Part shown: positions 22,740-33,900 of the stretch, one piece after another
How positions within the stretch are numbered: the first letter of the stretch is position 1
Layout of the letters: each line of letters begins with the position of its first letter
Origin: STC-113 sp964553745
GTDB taxonomy: Bacteria; Patescibacteriota; Gracilibacteria; BD1-5; UBA2023
DNA: 64,000 nt
Direction: 5' to 3'
Assembly: GCA_964553745.1 (NCBI GenBank)
Contig: CAZKLD010000007.1
Coordinates: 1-64,000, forward strand
Position numbers and translations under genes: made by a program
The notes under the pieces: generated by a model
What the model was told of the DNA's origin: nothing
The model's input: the letters and a program-made list of their open reading frames with translations, nothing else
Databases searched by the model: none

Positions 22740-23736
22740 GCTTCCAAAAGGCAAATTGAAATATACTGCGATAATCATCATAATGCTGGCTGCTTGAGTC
22801 GGGTTTTTTTATGGCAGAAATGATTTATGAAGAATCACTTCTGACACTTATATGAAAAATCTCTCTTGGGAAACCTGAATGAAGAGAGATGTGCCGTATA
22901 AGAAATGAGATGATCTGGAATTCTTGTGAATATATAGGTGATGAGATTTCTTGGCACATATAGATATTCAAGATATCCTTAAATCCATGGATATATCTTC
23001 TATAAGCTGGAACTGAACCCGCATCAGCCAAGGCGACCTATGATCCATAATGATTTCATCAGATACTCCCGGCATACTGAAGATTGAAGGGAAAGCAAAA
23101 AAATGAAATGATTGATGACGGCTGAAAGCAGATGCGCAAATTATCAGCAAAATCACAAAGCCTACACAAGAAAAAGAGAAAGACATGGTAAATCCAAAAA
23201 TCGGAATCGCAAAAAATATAAGCCTGAAAGCTAGCAGCTTCCATTCTAATCTGAATAATCTTGTTGAAATCAATTGAGAAAACTTAAATTCCATATCTTT
23301 CGTCATGATTTGAGAGAAGGCATTCAAACCGATATATGACACTTGAAAGCTTTTTGTGAAAATAGACAAGAATACTTTTCAGAATTGAGATTATTTTGTC
23401 TTGCTTCAATCTGCTGACTGAAAGATAATAGCAGCAAACTCAAGGATTCATTTTGATTATAGTTCATGAAAGATGAATATCTGAAATATAACCCCCAATG
23501 TTCTCGATAATAATTCTGAAAAATATGTTATAATCCAATGAAATTGATTCAATAAGCTTATCTCCCTGCAGCTTAGTAACAATATCATCTTGAAAAATAC
23601 CCAATACCAAGCCATAAACGACAATGTATTAGCCGTTAAGATTCCAAAAGAAATAAATCCAGGAACATACCATTTCAATCTTATGGATGTAAGCTGAATA
23701 TATGAAGACTCTACAAAAACATTAACTATCCGATAA
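22729..23736 (+). CDS. Membrane-anchored protein with IPT/TIG-like domains, 335 residues
   Basis: A short basic N terminus and a single helix (YTAIIIIMLAAGVGFFYG) suggest an anchored protein with its bulk outside. The C-terminal half has repeated NLNNLVEINGENLNSISFV and YVIIQGNGFNKLISLQLSN blocks, as in IPT/TIG Ig-like domains. The ATG at 22729 lies within the end of the upstream gene (TATGTCTATTAG). It is the only in-frame ATG near the beginning of the conserved region, and the overlap supports translational coupling. The SLH-protein gene follows 11 bases later. Its role in this surface operon is unknown. Confidence 0.72.
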
Positions 23737-23747
23737 CTTCTTAAAAG

Positions 23748-25973
23748 ATGAACAGGAAGAAAATATTATCCATTGCTCTAGCAATAAGCGCAGCATTATA
23801 TTCTCATGCTAATGCGAATATAGAGAATTTCAATATGAGGGTTTCTGACGGAACCTCATATGAAACATGAACAAGTTTCACCGATTCGCCACTATCGGTA
23901 CAAGTCTGAAAACGCCTTGATTTTGAAACGATAATCCAGACCAATTCTTGAAGCTGAGCTTATACGTATTCGGCTAATTTCTGAAACTGATTCCTGAAAG
24001 CTTGACCCTATTCATATAATATCGCCAGATGAAATGTCGCAACCTGCAGCCCGACATGAATACAATCGTTAGATAGCCTTTTCAGCTTTGGAATGCCTGA
24101 TGCTGATTGCATAATAGAAATCTACACGAAATATAATGCTGCGGCTCTCTGAAATCATAATATACAGCTTCTAGCGACTTGACCGGGTACGACAACTCTT
24201 TTATCCACCCTATCCGTTAATGCTATCTGAGGTCCTGCGATAGTCAATGCATCGTCACTGAGCAAATTCAATAATTGAATAATCGACTCTGTTCTTATAA
24301 CAACATCATCCTCTTCCAGTATCAATAGCTTCTCATGAATTTTAATCGACTGAAATCCGCCCACTAGCATCACTGCAGTCTGAACAAGCGGTACAGCATG
24401 GGAATTATGATTTCCATGAGTCATATGAACAGATTATGTGCCTTCGCTTTCTTGAAATTTCTGACAGCAGACAATAGACTGATCTGTTTCTGCACAAGAC
24501 AAGACTGCACCCTTTCCTTCTTTGTCGAATTCTGGATGAACTTTCACCTGATCACAGACCATTTCCATATCCATGGACGAAGCCTGAAACATTTACTATG
24601 CATTGACCTGATCGTTTCTTCCGTATTCTTCTCCCTTAACGATAAATTCCAATACAACATTGAGTGTGAAGACAATCGATAGGCTATTCAATGAAGCGAT
24701 AAAAAATTATTCATACAATTTTGTCTGTCCGAATCAAGCTCCTTCTAATGCGACTCTTTCGGCATATCCTGCCTGTGTAACGATATGCAACGTCTGATAT
24801 CATCTGTCATGAGGTAGCTGTGCGGCTAATGTGGTAGCGCAACCGAGCTCATGAGGGGGTGGAGGCGGAGGTTGAGGCTGAATGACACTCGACAATTGTC
24901 CGCAGTGAGATTTTTCTCCGAATCAGTTCGATGGAATATGCTGAGCATCACCTACATCTTGAACATGACAGACAGGTTCTATATGAAGCGGAAACACTGT
25001 GATTCCTCCATATGTATGAGAAGATTATTCTATAGCATATCAGGGCCTAAGCCCTATTTCTTCGATGAGCTGAAGCACTCTAGAAAAGACTTATTTCAGG
25101 AACTTAAGCGATGCGACTGCATATCTCAAAGGTAGGCTGAAAGATTCAAAAGTTCTGGCAAGTGTCGATGCAACTGAAAAAACAATCAGATTCGATTGAA
25201 TATGATATTATCTGACTTATGATACAGACTTCGCAAGAGCTTACAATAAAATCATAAACCAATACGTGCTTTATTTCATTCTAGCGGACGAATTTGCCAC
25301 TAGCGGGCTTTCTCTCGAGAAAAAATCTGAGTTGCTAGGCTTAATCTGAGAAATGAAAAACTGAGCAGCGATTGTTGAAGTGGAATCTAAAATCATAAAA
25401 GCCTGGTTTACCGACATAGATTCAAGCTTTGCGAAGAATGATGCCATATATCTGGCTTTGAAGTGAATTGTTAAATGATATTCCGGAAATCTTTTTATGC
25501 CGGATAAAAGCATAACTCGTGCAGAGTATCTGTGAATAGTCATGAAATCTTTTTGAATTGCAGTAACCGACAACCTAACAGACACAAAATTCAGCGATAT
25601 ACCATCTTGATGAGAATGGATGATAAAATACATCGAAAAGGCAAAGGAGTATTGAATAAATTGACAAGTTATAAATTGAAAACCGGTATTCAGGCCGAAT
25701 GATCCGATAACAAGAGCGGAAGCTATAGCAATCCTATTCAATATCTCAGGGATATCATCCGGTAATGCCACCGTCTCAGAATTCGCCGATTTACCGAAAG
25801 ATTCATCATGGATGATAAAGTATACGGTAAAAGCCAAGGAACTTTGATTTGCAGGATGACAGGTAATCTCATGAGAACTGAGATTCAGACCGAATGATCC
25901 CATAACAAGAGCGGAGTCCTCAAGAATCCTGACAAAAGCGCTTACATACAAAAAATATTGAATCCAGGAATAA
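23748..25973 (+). CDS. SLH-domain surface protein with poly-Gly hinge and CPxGD motif
   Basis: The 741-residue secreted protein starts with a signal peptide (KKILSIALAISAALYSHANA) and N-terminal Ig-like domains. A nine-Gly hinge sits at ~370 and is immediately followed by DNCPQGDFSPNQFDGIC. A helical region comes next, and three SLH domains at ~584-741 end the protein (MPDKSITRAEYLG; FRPNDPITRAEAIAI; FRPNDPITRAESSRI). SLH domains bind pyruvylated cell-wall polymer and anchor proteins to the wall. It ends a five-gene surface cluster and converges on a second SLH gene of similar design. Several hinge glycines and SLH glycines are TGA. Confidence 0.9.
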
Positions 25974-25998
25974 TCCTTAATACATATTCATTATCAAC

Positions 25999-26036
25999 AA
26001 AAAAGGAATCCCGCAAAGCGGGATTCCTTTTTTTCA
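25999..26036. terminator. Bidirectional terminator between convergent SLH genes
   Basis: AAAGGAATCCCGC/GCGGGATTCCTTT with a three-base loop is flanked by A and T runs, so it can end both the plus gene (25973) and the minus gene (26063). Confidence 0.88.
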
Positions 26037-26062
26037 ATTCTTTCGTTAGTCAAAATTAAAGG

Positions 26063-28630
26063 TTAAAGTCAGCTTTCTGCAAGAGCATTCTTGATTATCC
26101 TTACAGCTTCGGCTCTTGTGATGGCGTCATTCGGTCTGAATATCGGATCTCAAGAAACTGATATCTGTCAGCTGATAATTCAAAGCTCTTGTGCTTTTGA
26201 AATATATTTTATTGCCCAGCTAGTTTCTGTCGGGATGTCTACAAAGTTTGTCGAAACACCTTCTGAAACAGATATTTTTGCTGCATTAAGCAGCATTGTT
26301 AGGGCTTCAGCCCTTGTGACAGGGTCGTTTGGCCTGAATTTCCTCTGTCAATCTATGATCTGCCCATATGCTATTCCGAGTTCTCATGCTTTTGCAATGT
26401 ACGGAATCATCCAGGATCACTCTGAAGGGATGTCAACAAAGCTGACAGTTGCGTTAACATCTGTACTGATTCAAAGGGTTTTCATTGAAACTCATAAGAA
26501 TTCTGCTCTAGTGATAGGATTATTAGGTCTGAATGTTCAATCAGGATATCATCTCAAAATTCATCTTCTTGCGAAATCGAGTATGTCTTCGCGTGCAAAT
26601 GAACTAGCTATATCACTGAAAGTAATCACTCAAGTTCAGGTTGTTCAGGTTCAGGTTGTTCAGGTTCAGGTTGGAATTGTTCCTGGTCCAGGAGTTGCAG
26701 GAACTCATGGCGCACATAATTTGTCGTAATAGCTAGAAGATGTATCTCAGCCTGGACAATAGTCTGGAAATAGCAAGCTACCTCATCATCAGCCTCAACC
26801 ACCGCCTCAGCCGCCTCATGAAGGAGGTGCTTTTGTGGTTACGCTAAAAGTCGTACTAGCTCATCATATCGTCAAAGTTGTGGAAGCGGTAGTTGAAAAT
26901 GCATTCGGAGAAGTCAGTCTCACAGTTACAACATCTCAATTTGAAACTGTTCAGGTAGCAGATGTGAAAGCTCAAGTTCAAATCTGATATTGTCATCATC
27001 ATCAAGATATGCTTATTACTGATCAGGAGCTGACTCAGGAAACAGTAACCGATGCAGTGTATACTGTGTTTAATTCAGCATTCGTAACGTTTGTGAAACT
27101 GAAAGGAAGGGCCACAGTTGCGACTGCAAAAAGTGAAAGATGATCGGTCCTGAAAGAGCAAATCAGATTAGAATTCAGAGTACAGCTTCCGTCGGGAGTT
27201 ACTCTAGTCCAAATTACTCAGTCTGTAGATCTGTACAAGGCGACTGATGTTCAAGACGAAGAACCTGGGACGGCGAATGAAACATTGAAGAATCATCAGG
27301 ACGACACGAGTGAAGCTCATTCAGCTCAGGCCCTTACGGTCTGTAAGACACTGATTCAGGTTCAGATCGCACTTCAGATAGCTGCAAGATTAGCTCAGCT
27401 TTCAACAAGAGTAGGAGGAATCAATACTCAATTCCAAGCGGTAGATCAGCTCACTACAATATTTACTCAGGAAATAGAGAGAGTACCGCTTATGAAACCG
27501 GAATCATTAGGATCCGATAGGATATTCAAACTCACTCCGCTAAGATTAAGAGCCGATCATACTGGCACAGTATTTCATGTCAGAACTATTGCTCATGTGT
27601 TTGTTATAGCTCATGAGAGAGTTACAGGAGCTCATAGAGTCGTAAAAGATCATGTGCTTTCTGCGGGATTTCAGAAATTATCAGTCAGGTGAATCAGATA
27701 ATTGTAATTAGTAGATCAAGTTAGAGCGCTGAATATTGAGGTTCAGCTTCATGAAGATCCGGAAGAAGAAAGCGTAGTATTTCATGTTCAGGCAAAATTT
27801 GCTATGTTTCAGCCTGTATATGCTATCACATATCAGCTTCAATTAGAGAAATTAGGTTCTGTAAAATTAAATCTTATTACAGCTCAAGATTGGGTTATGC
27901 TAGTGACAGATTTTCAGAATATTACTGGGGGAACGCTTTCGGGTCAGAATGACAGCAAATTTGATGCGATATTCTGGTTTCATGCAACATCAGTGAATGC
28001 TCATGATCAAACCGATACCGAGAATCAAGAGCTGGAAGAAGGAGTCACATCAAAAGAATATAGGCTTCAGGTTCAAGAGAAATTACTCACAGTTCATCCG
28101 CTCACAGTAAGGGAACCTGAATTGAAAGATGTACTAGGCTCGCTAAGAGTTCATGTTACTGAAATTACTGTGCCCGTGGAAACCAGGCTTCAAGTTGATG
28201 ATGCCGATGAAAGCGTAATAGTCGGTGCAATAGTATCTTTCACCGCAACTGCAGCGATTCATGATGCCACAACTGCTTGTCAGGAATTAACTACCGATCA
28301 GCTGAAATTGATGTTTCATTCCAAGAATGAAGAAAGATTCACTCAACTGAATGAAATTCAAGAGCCTCATGCATTTGATCAGCTTAAGGCAATTGCTGAT
28401 CCTGATGAATCAAGAATATCGACATTGACCGAATCTCATGCATCTAGAGTTCAGCTGAATATAAGATTGAATCCATAACTTCAAGAATTTGTACTGTTTA
28501 CAAAACCTGCGTTTATGGAATTTCATGCGCTATCAACCACAGCAAATACTTGCCATGGACTGAAATTAAATGCAAGGAGCGTCAGAATGCCTAGGACGCT
28601 AGTTGCCTTTTTTAGAAATATGCTCTCCAT
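26063..28630 (-). CDS. SLH-domain surface protein 2 with poly-Gly hinge and CPxGD motif
   Basis: The 855-residue frame is full of TGA glycines. A signal peptide (LKKATSVLGILTLLAFNF ... VFAV) is followed by Ser/Gly/Thr-rich Ig-like domains (DTIAPTITLSSAS; GTLSEPSTSF) to ~600. An 11-Gly hinge at ~601 precedes DYCPGGDTSSSYYDKLC. A TGTGTTGTG linker comes next, and three C-terminal SLH domains occupy ~667-855 (GYPDGTFRPNNPITRAEFL; FRPNDPVTRAEALTM; FRPNDAITRAEAVRI). It shares hinge, CPxGD motif and SLH order with the convergent gene at 23748, so the two are probably paralogues in their C-terminal parts. It is a cell-wall-anchored surface protein. The role of the Ig part is unknown. Confidence 0.9.
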
Positions 28631-28650
28631 AATTTTTATATTATTAGAAA

Positions 28651-28944
28651 TTAAAAATTGACTATATTATAGCTAAAATACCAAGCTTTGCAATTATACA
28701 GAGCCATTTCTGCAGTGATATTTCTATGGTTTTTAAGTGTGTTTTCGATGAAGAAATCAATCTCAAAAATAACCGCTATTTTTGAAGTCGGAAGAAGTTG
28801 ATTAATAGGTACGAGATCGATTAATTCATAATCGCATCTTGCATTTGACCTTGAAAATGATGATTCTTGCTTCAGCAAAACTTTTTTTGAAAATAAATTT
28901 GATTTATAATATTTTTTGCATATATTTTCTCCACTTAAAACCAA
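28651..28944 (-). CDS. Doubtful small ORF, 97 residues
   Basis: An open frame in the 336-base gap between the SLH gene and rplS would end 20 bases before the SLH start codon. It has only one Gly, no recognisable motif and AT-driven composition. It also covers the region where the rplS promoter should be. Unclear; possibly non-coding. Confidence 0.25.
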   Translation of the reverse strand: MVLSGENICKKYYKSNLFSKKVLLKQESSFSRSNARCDYELIDLVPINQLLPTSKIAVIFEIDFFIENTLKNHRNITAEMALYNCKAWYFSYNIVNF

Positions 28945-28966
28945 AAGTTATTATTAATCAAGAAAT

Positions 28967-29317
28967 ATGAATACTGAATTGATAAATGAAATTCAAAAGG
29001 AATTTTTGAAAGCTGATGCTCCTGTAATTAGGACAGGTATGGAAGTTGAAGTCGAGACAATCATCAAAGAATGATCAAAAGAGAGAACTCAGAAATTCAA
29101 GGGTCTTGTAATAAAGACTGCAGGTAAGACTCCTTTGGAAAAATGTATCACAGTTAGAAAGACGACTGATGGTTTTGCAATCGAAAAAATCTTCCCTATC
29201 CACTCACCTGGTGTCGGTAAGATAACTATCCTAAGACAATTCAAGGTAAGAAGATCAAATATTGCATTCATCAAGAAATTAAGCGGAAAGGCTGCAAGGC
29301 TTAAAGAGGTAAAATAA
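28967..29317 (+). CDS. rplS: 50S ribosomal protein L19
   Basis: L19 lies at the 30S/50S interface of the ribosome. The 116-residue product has the family blocks PVIRTGMEVEVETIIKEG, RTQKFKGLVIK, TVRKTTDGFAIEKIFPIHSP and VRRSNIAFIKKLSGKAARLK. Length is standard. Seven of eight glycines are GGN and only one is TGA, contrasting with neighbouring surface genes. It is monocistronic with a terminator just downstream. Confidence 0.97.
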
Positions 29318-29336
29318 TTAGCATATTTTAAGAATC

Positions 29337-29370
29337 ATCTCCCCAAAGAAATTTGAGGAGATTTTTTTTT
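29337..29370 (+). terminator. Rho-independent terminator of rplS
   Basis: ATCTCCCC ... TGAGGAGAT hairpin followed by a long T run, about 20 bases after the L19 stop. Confidence 0.85.
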
Positions 29371-29429
29371 GACAATAAAATATGATATGTTAATCTTTTC
29401 GCATATTTTAAAATTAACACCAAATAAGC

Positions 29430-30804
29430 ATGTTGACACCAAAAAACAAAAAAGCATTTACGCTTGTTGAACTAATAGTGGTTATAGTGATACTATCAAT
29501 TTTAGCAACAATTTGATTTCTATCATTCTCTTCTCAATCTTCCACCGCAAGAGATTCAACAAGAATGGCAGATATGAGCAATATAATCAAATGACTGTGA
29601 GTATTCTCTACGATATGATGAACTTATCCTATGCCAGAAAAATCAGTCAATATAATGTCTTGAGCGATACAGATATGATATCAATGAGAAGTCTGAGCAA
29701 AAACTCTCAGCATCATAAAATTTTCAGCTAATGCATGAAAAGATCCTCAAAACTGAACTTACTACACTTACAATACAAATAATTCCAGGTCAAAAATGCA
29801 GATTTTATGATTTCTGGAGAATCAACCTTCATTATCGTACAATCCAATGGGAACTTTGAGCCAATCTTTTGCAACAGATTATACGGCAAGATTTCCTTAT
29901 GAAAAATGAGATAGTCTATGAGTCATTGATTCAGACGTGAGCTGCATCTAGCCCCACATTCACTCCTTTGCAAGATACTATTCCTGCCTGATCGGGTTTT
30001 GATATCACTACTGTTGCACAGACAGCCTGAAAAGTAGCAGTAATCGATAATTCATATACATCACTGCCAGGAGCAGGCAGCATAATATTCAATTGATACA
30101 CCTGAACAGGCAATACAATAATCGGTTGAGGAAATGTTTCAATAATCGATTCGTACACAAAGCTGCTTATGCATTGAGATAATCTGGCAAATCCATGAAC
30201 CTTCATTGATTCTGCTGGCAAGACAATAATCAAAAGCTGAAATGCAACTCAGACTTGAGCACAATCCAGATTCTGAAGCAGTTCTATATATTTAGATTGA
30301 ACATCCAGCACAATGTTGAGTTTGGCAGATAATGATGATTGGGATTTCTGAACTTGAGATTTTACTATTGATTTTTGGGTAAAAACTACGCAGGCATGAC
30401 AAGCTGTTTTGATATACCAATGAGATAAAGATTGAATAAGCACTACAGTATCAAATATCTTAATGATAAACACAACTTGAAAAATAACTTATTCTCCCAA
30501 TTATACGCAATATCCAAGTCACAACAACATAATCTCCACTCAGTCGATAAATGATGGTTTCTGGCATCATATAGCAATCGTGAGGAATGGAAATTATTTC
30601 AGGATGTATATTGATTGAACGGAAACCTGAACTGCATTGAATATGTCGTGGACGATTCCAAACAAAACAGATCAGTTAAGCATAGGCTCAATGCCTTGAA
30701 ATAATTACTATAATAGATTAACAGGTTATCTGGACGAAATACGTATTTCAAAATGAATCGCCAGATGGTCATGAAACTTTGCAGTTCCTTCATCACCTTA
30801 TTAG
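29430..30804 (+). pseudogene. Pilin-like protein fused to LamG-type domain, interrupted by frameshift
   Basis: The first frame (29430-29951) encodes 173 residues beginning MLTPKNKKAFTLVELIVVIV, a type IV pilin-like leader closely related to the one at 1-406. It ends at TAG 29949. From about 29935 a +1 frame continues without interruption to TAG 30802. That part encodes ASSPTFTPLQ and then a LamG/concanavalin A-like lectin domain (GDFTIDFWVKT, DGFWHHIAIVRNGNYFRMY, LTGYLDEIRISKG). Skipping one base near 29937-29941 would join the two as VIDSD-GAASSP. This could be a real inactivating or phase-variable mutation, a sequencing or assembly error, or a programmed shift. Intact, it would be a ~459-residue pseudopilin with a C-terminal lectin head. 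Confidence 0.8.
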
Positions 30805-30811
30805 AAAACTT

Positions 30812-30848
30812 CATAAAAATCCCCTCAAAGTATTTGAGGGGATTTTTA
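30812..30848 (+). terminator. Rho-independent terminator
   Basis: AAAAATCCCCTCAAA/TTTGAGGGGATTTTT hairpin directly after the LamG frame. Confidence 0.88.
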
Positions 30849-30929
30849 CTAGTGCATTTATGAAAAATCACTATTGCAAATGCCTTAAATTAGATATAAT
30901 AGTGGCATTTAAAAATTAATTCTATCTTC

Positions 30930-33900
30930 ATGCAAAATCTCAAACAAATTTTAAGCGATATTAAATCCATAGCCCTTGGTGCCGCTCCAGTCATAAAAGA
31001 AAGACTGAAGGACAAAAGGGTTTTTTTGCCCCTTATCTTAATCATTATCGCTATTGTCTACTTCTGATGAAGGGGCACTTATCAGTTTGTAGCAAAAAGA
31101 CTCGCGCGTCCGACCGTAAGCTGAGCTAATTTTTCTCTTGAATACAGAAAAGTGCCCTTTGACACTAAGAGCCTGGACATAAGTTTCTCTACTGATCTCA
31201 AAAAAGAATCCATATCTCCGAAAAGCATCACCCTCAGTCCATTTGTCGAGTGAAAGGCTATTCTCAAATCAAAAAATTCGATATCATATGAACTCAGCAA
31301 AAATCTGGAAATAGGACAAGAGTACGCGCTTACAGTGAGCAAAGATATCGAGTCATCATATTGAAGGAAGTTTTGAGAGGATTATACGATTATCTTTGAA
31401 GCCATTTCTTGAGCGAAAGTGACAAAAATCCTTCCTGAAAATTCCTTAAACGACATCTCAAAAAATGCAGTCATATTCTTCAATATACCGATGATTCCGC
31501 TAACAAGCCTTGATAATAAAGAAAAACTGCCTTGTCCTGTGGATATCTCTCCGAAAATAGACTGAAAATGCAAATGGACATGATGAAATATAATAGAATT
31601 TGTCCCGAAAGATGCATGGCAATGAGCAACGCAGTATAAGCTCACTGTAAATGCGACAGATTGACTCCTTTACCCTCTGAAAGAGAAAAAAGAGATAACA
31701 TTCAAAACTCCAGATCTGACTATGTCGACAGATAATATGTTCTCTCCGAAAAATTGAATATCATTCCGATCAAACTTCCCTATCGACTCCTCATCCGTAG
31801 AAAAAAATATTGACCTGAGAGATGGAAATACGAAGATTCCAGTAAAGCTTATAGCAGAAGAATCAAGTGAAACCAGATACAAGCTACAGCCTGTGAGCTG
31901 AAATTTCTTATACTGAAAGAATTACACTCTCTCTGTCCCAGCATGAATTTCTCCGAAATATTGAAATCTGCCGACAAAGTCTCCTGTCTTAAGTTCGATT
32001 CAGAGCTCGGCTTTTCTGAAAAATATCGATATATACATGAATGAGCTATCAGATACTTGAGTTATAATCGATACGCCTAAATTCTATGACAAAAACAAGG
32101 TCGCAAATAAGAATCTGTTTTTCATGCTCGAATTCGATGATGAAGTGACGCTTGATAAAAGCCAATTCAATATAACGAATTCAAAATGAAACACTTTTGC
32201 GTTCGACATCAAGTATGGATCCGAGACTGATTGGTCAACATGAACAGAAGTCAAGAAAGAGAGCAAGAAACTGCTTGTCCTAACACTTAAGGATACGCTT
32301 CTGCACAACACGAAATATTCTCTCACCATCCTTAAAAAAGCAAATCCGAATCTTCCGAAAGATGAAGTTACCGATTTCAGCACAGTTCCAGAATTCAAAC
32401 TCACTTCTTTCGAATATCAGAACAATACTCTCGCTTGCGTGTATTTTACCAATGATCTCTTATGACAATCCGAAAGCCAGGATAGCTCTTATTATGATTA
32501 CCTGAGCTGACTGAAGAAGGATATCAACCTTACAGCAGTAACAACTTCTCCTGCATCCATAATCAGAGGATTCTCGAGGGATAGAGCAGACCCGACAACA
32601 AACAAATTCACTTGTCCGGTTAAAGAATGACAAAGGGCATACTGGCTTAATATAAGGCTAGATCCGAATAAAGACTATGAAGTCAAGATCCCTAAGGCAG
32701 TCAGAGATGCATATTGAGATAATCTGGACAAGGATTATTCGTTTAAGGTTAAATCATGAAACCTTAAAGAAGAGGATAAGTATCTTTATTCATCATTCAT
32801 CAAGCCATATAATACTTTCCCGAAAGATGCTCCGAATGTAATAAATATACAGAGCATCAATATGGATAAGGCAGATGTGGAGATATGCGAGATGAACGAT
32901 TCATGATATGCAGATTATACGAATAGGAGGTATGAACAGAACTTCACACCTATCTGTACGAAGAAAACAGTTAAAACCGTGAACCTGATGAATAAGAATT
33001 GGTATCTGTCCAACAATAAATTCGATATCGAGAAAAATATATTCTGAGGTCCGATAGCTTCTCCGATCTATCTTATAAGCTCAAAGGTTCCCACTTACTC
33101 AGAAACTACAGAATCGAGATGATTTGAGCATCTTATAATGAGGACGAATCTTTCTATAGTGTATGAAGATGCGGCGAACAAACAGTTGCTATTCGTATCG
33201 ACTCTTGACTGAAAAGAAATCCCCAGCAATCTCAATGTTGCAGCATACAAGTATGACAATGCCACTAAAAAGGTCACCGAAGATAAATGAATCAAGATAA
33301 AATGGAATAATGCCAAGAAAGCATTTGAGATCAATTGATGAAAATATACCGTCATCACTCTCAAGAACGACAAGTACTATGGTTCTGTGAACACATCCAT
33401 AGATCAGACATCGAACTATGATTTCAAATACATCTCAGGTCAAGATTCCAGCTTAAAGGATCTCTTGTATGTCTATACCGAGAGGCCTCTCTATAAGCCT
33501 GGAGATACAGTATTCTACAAGTGAATCCTGAGGTCATTCAACTTTGAATGATATAAGAGATCTGACATCAGGAAATGAAAGATGAAGATTGTGGACGAAA
33601 ACTATGTCTTCTTCAAGGATTTCGATATCACTATAGATAAGAATTCGAATTTTTCTTGAAAATTCGAGCTTCCCAAAGATATGAAACTCTGAAAATACAT
33701 GATATCATTCTTGCCCGAGTGAAGGCAGGACGAGATAACCGCCGGAGAATGAATATTCTATGTGGAAGAATACAAGAAGCCAGTTTTCAAGGTGAATATC
33801 AATTGAGACAAGAAGGATGTGGTGCTTTGAGATTCCTTGAATCTCAAATTCAATTGAGAGTATTATTTCTGATGAAAGCTCACTAGCTGACACTACTACA

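Noticed and set aside
7262..31000. A prophage or integrated mobile island
   Set aside because: No integrase, transposase, capsid or terminase genes, no attachment-site repeats; large surface genes are common in these phyla and use the same TGA-glycine code.
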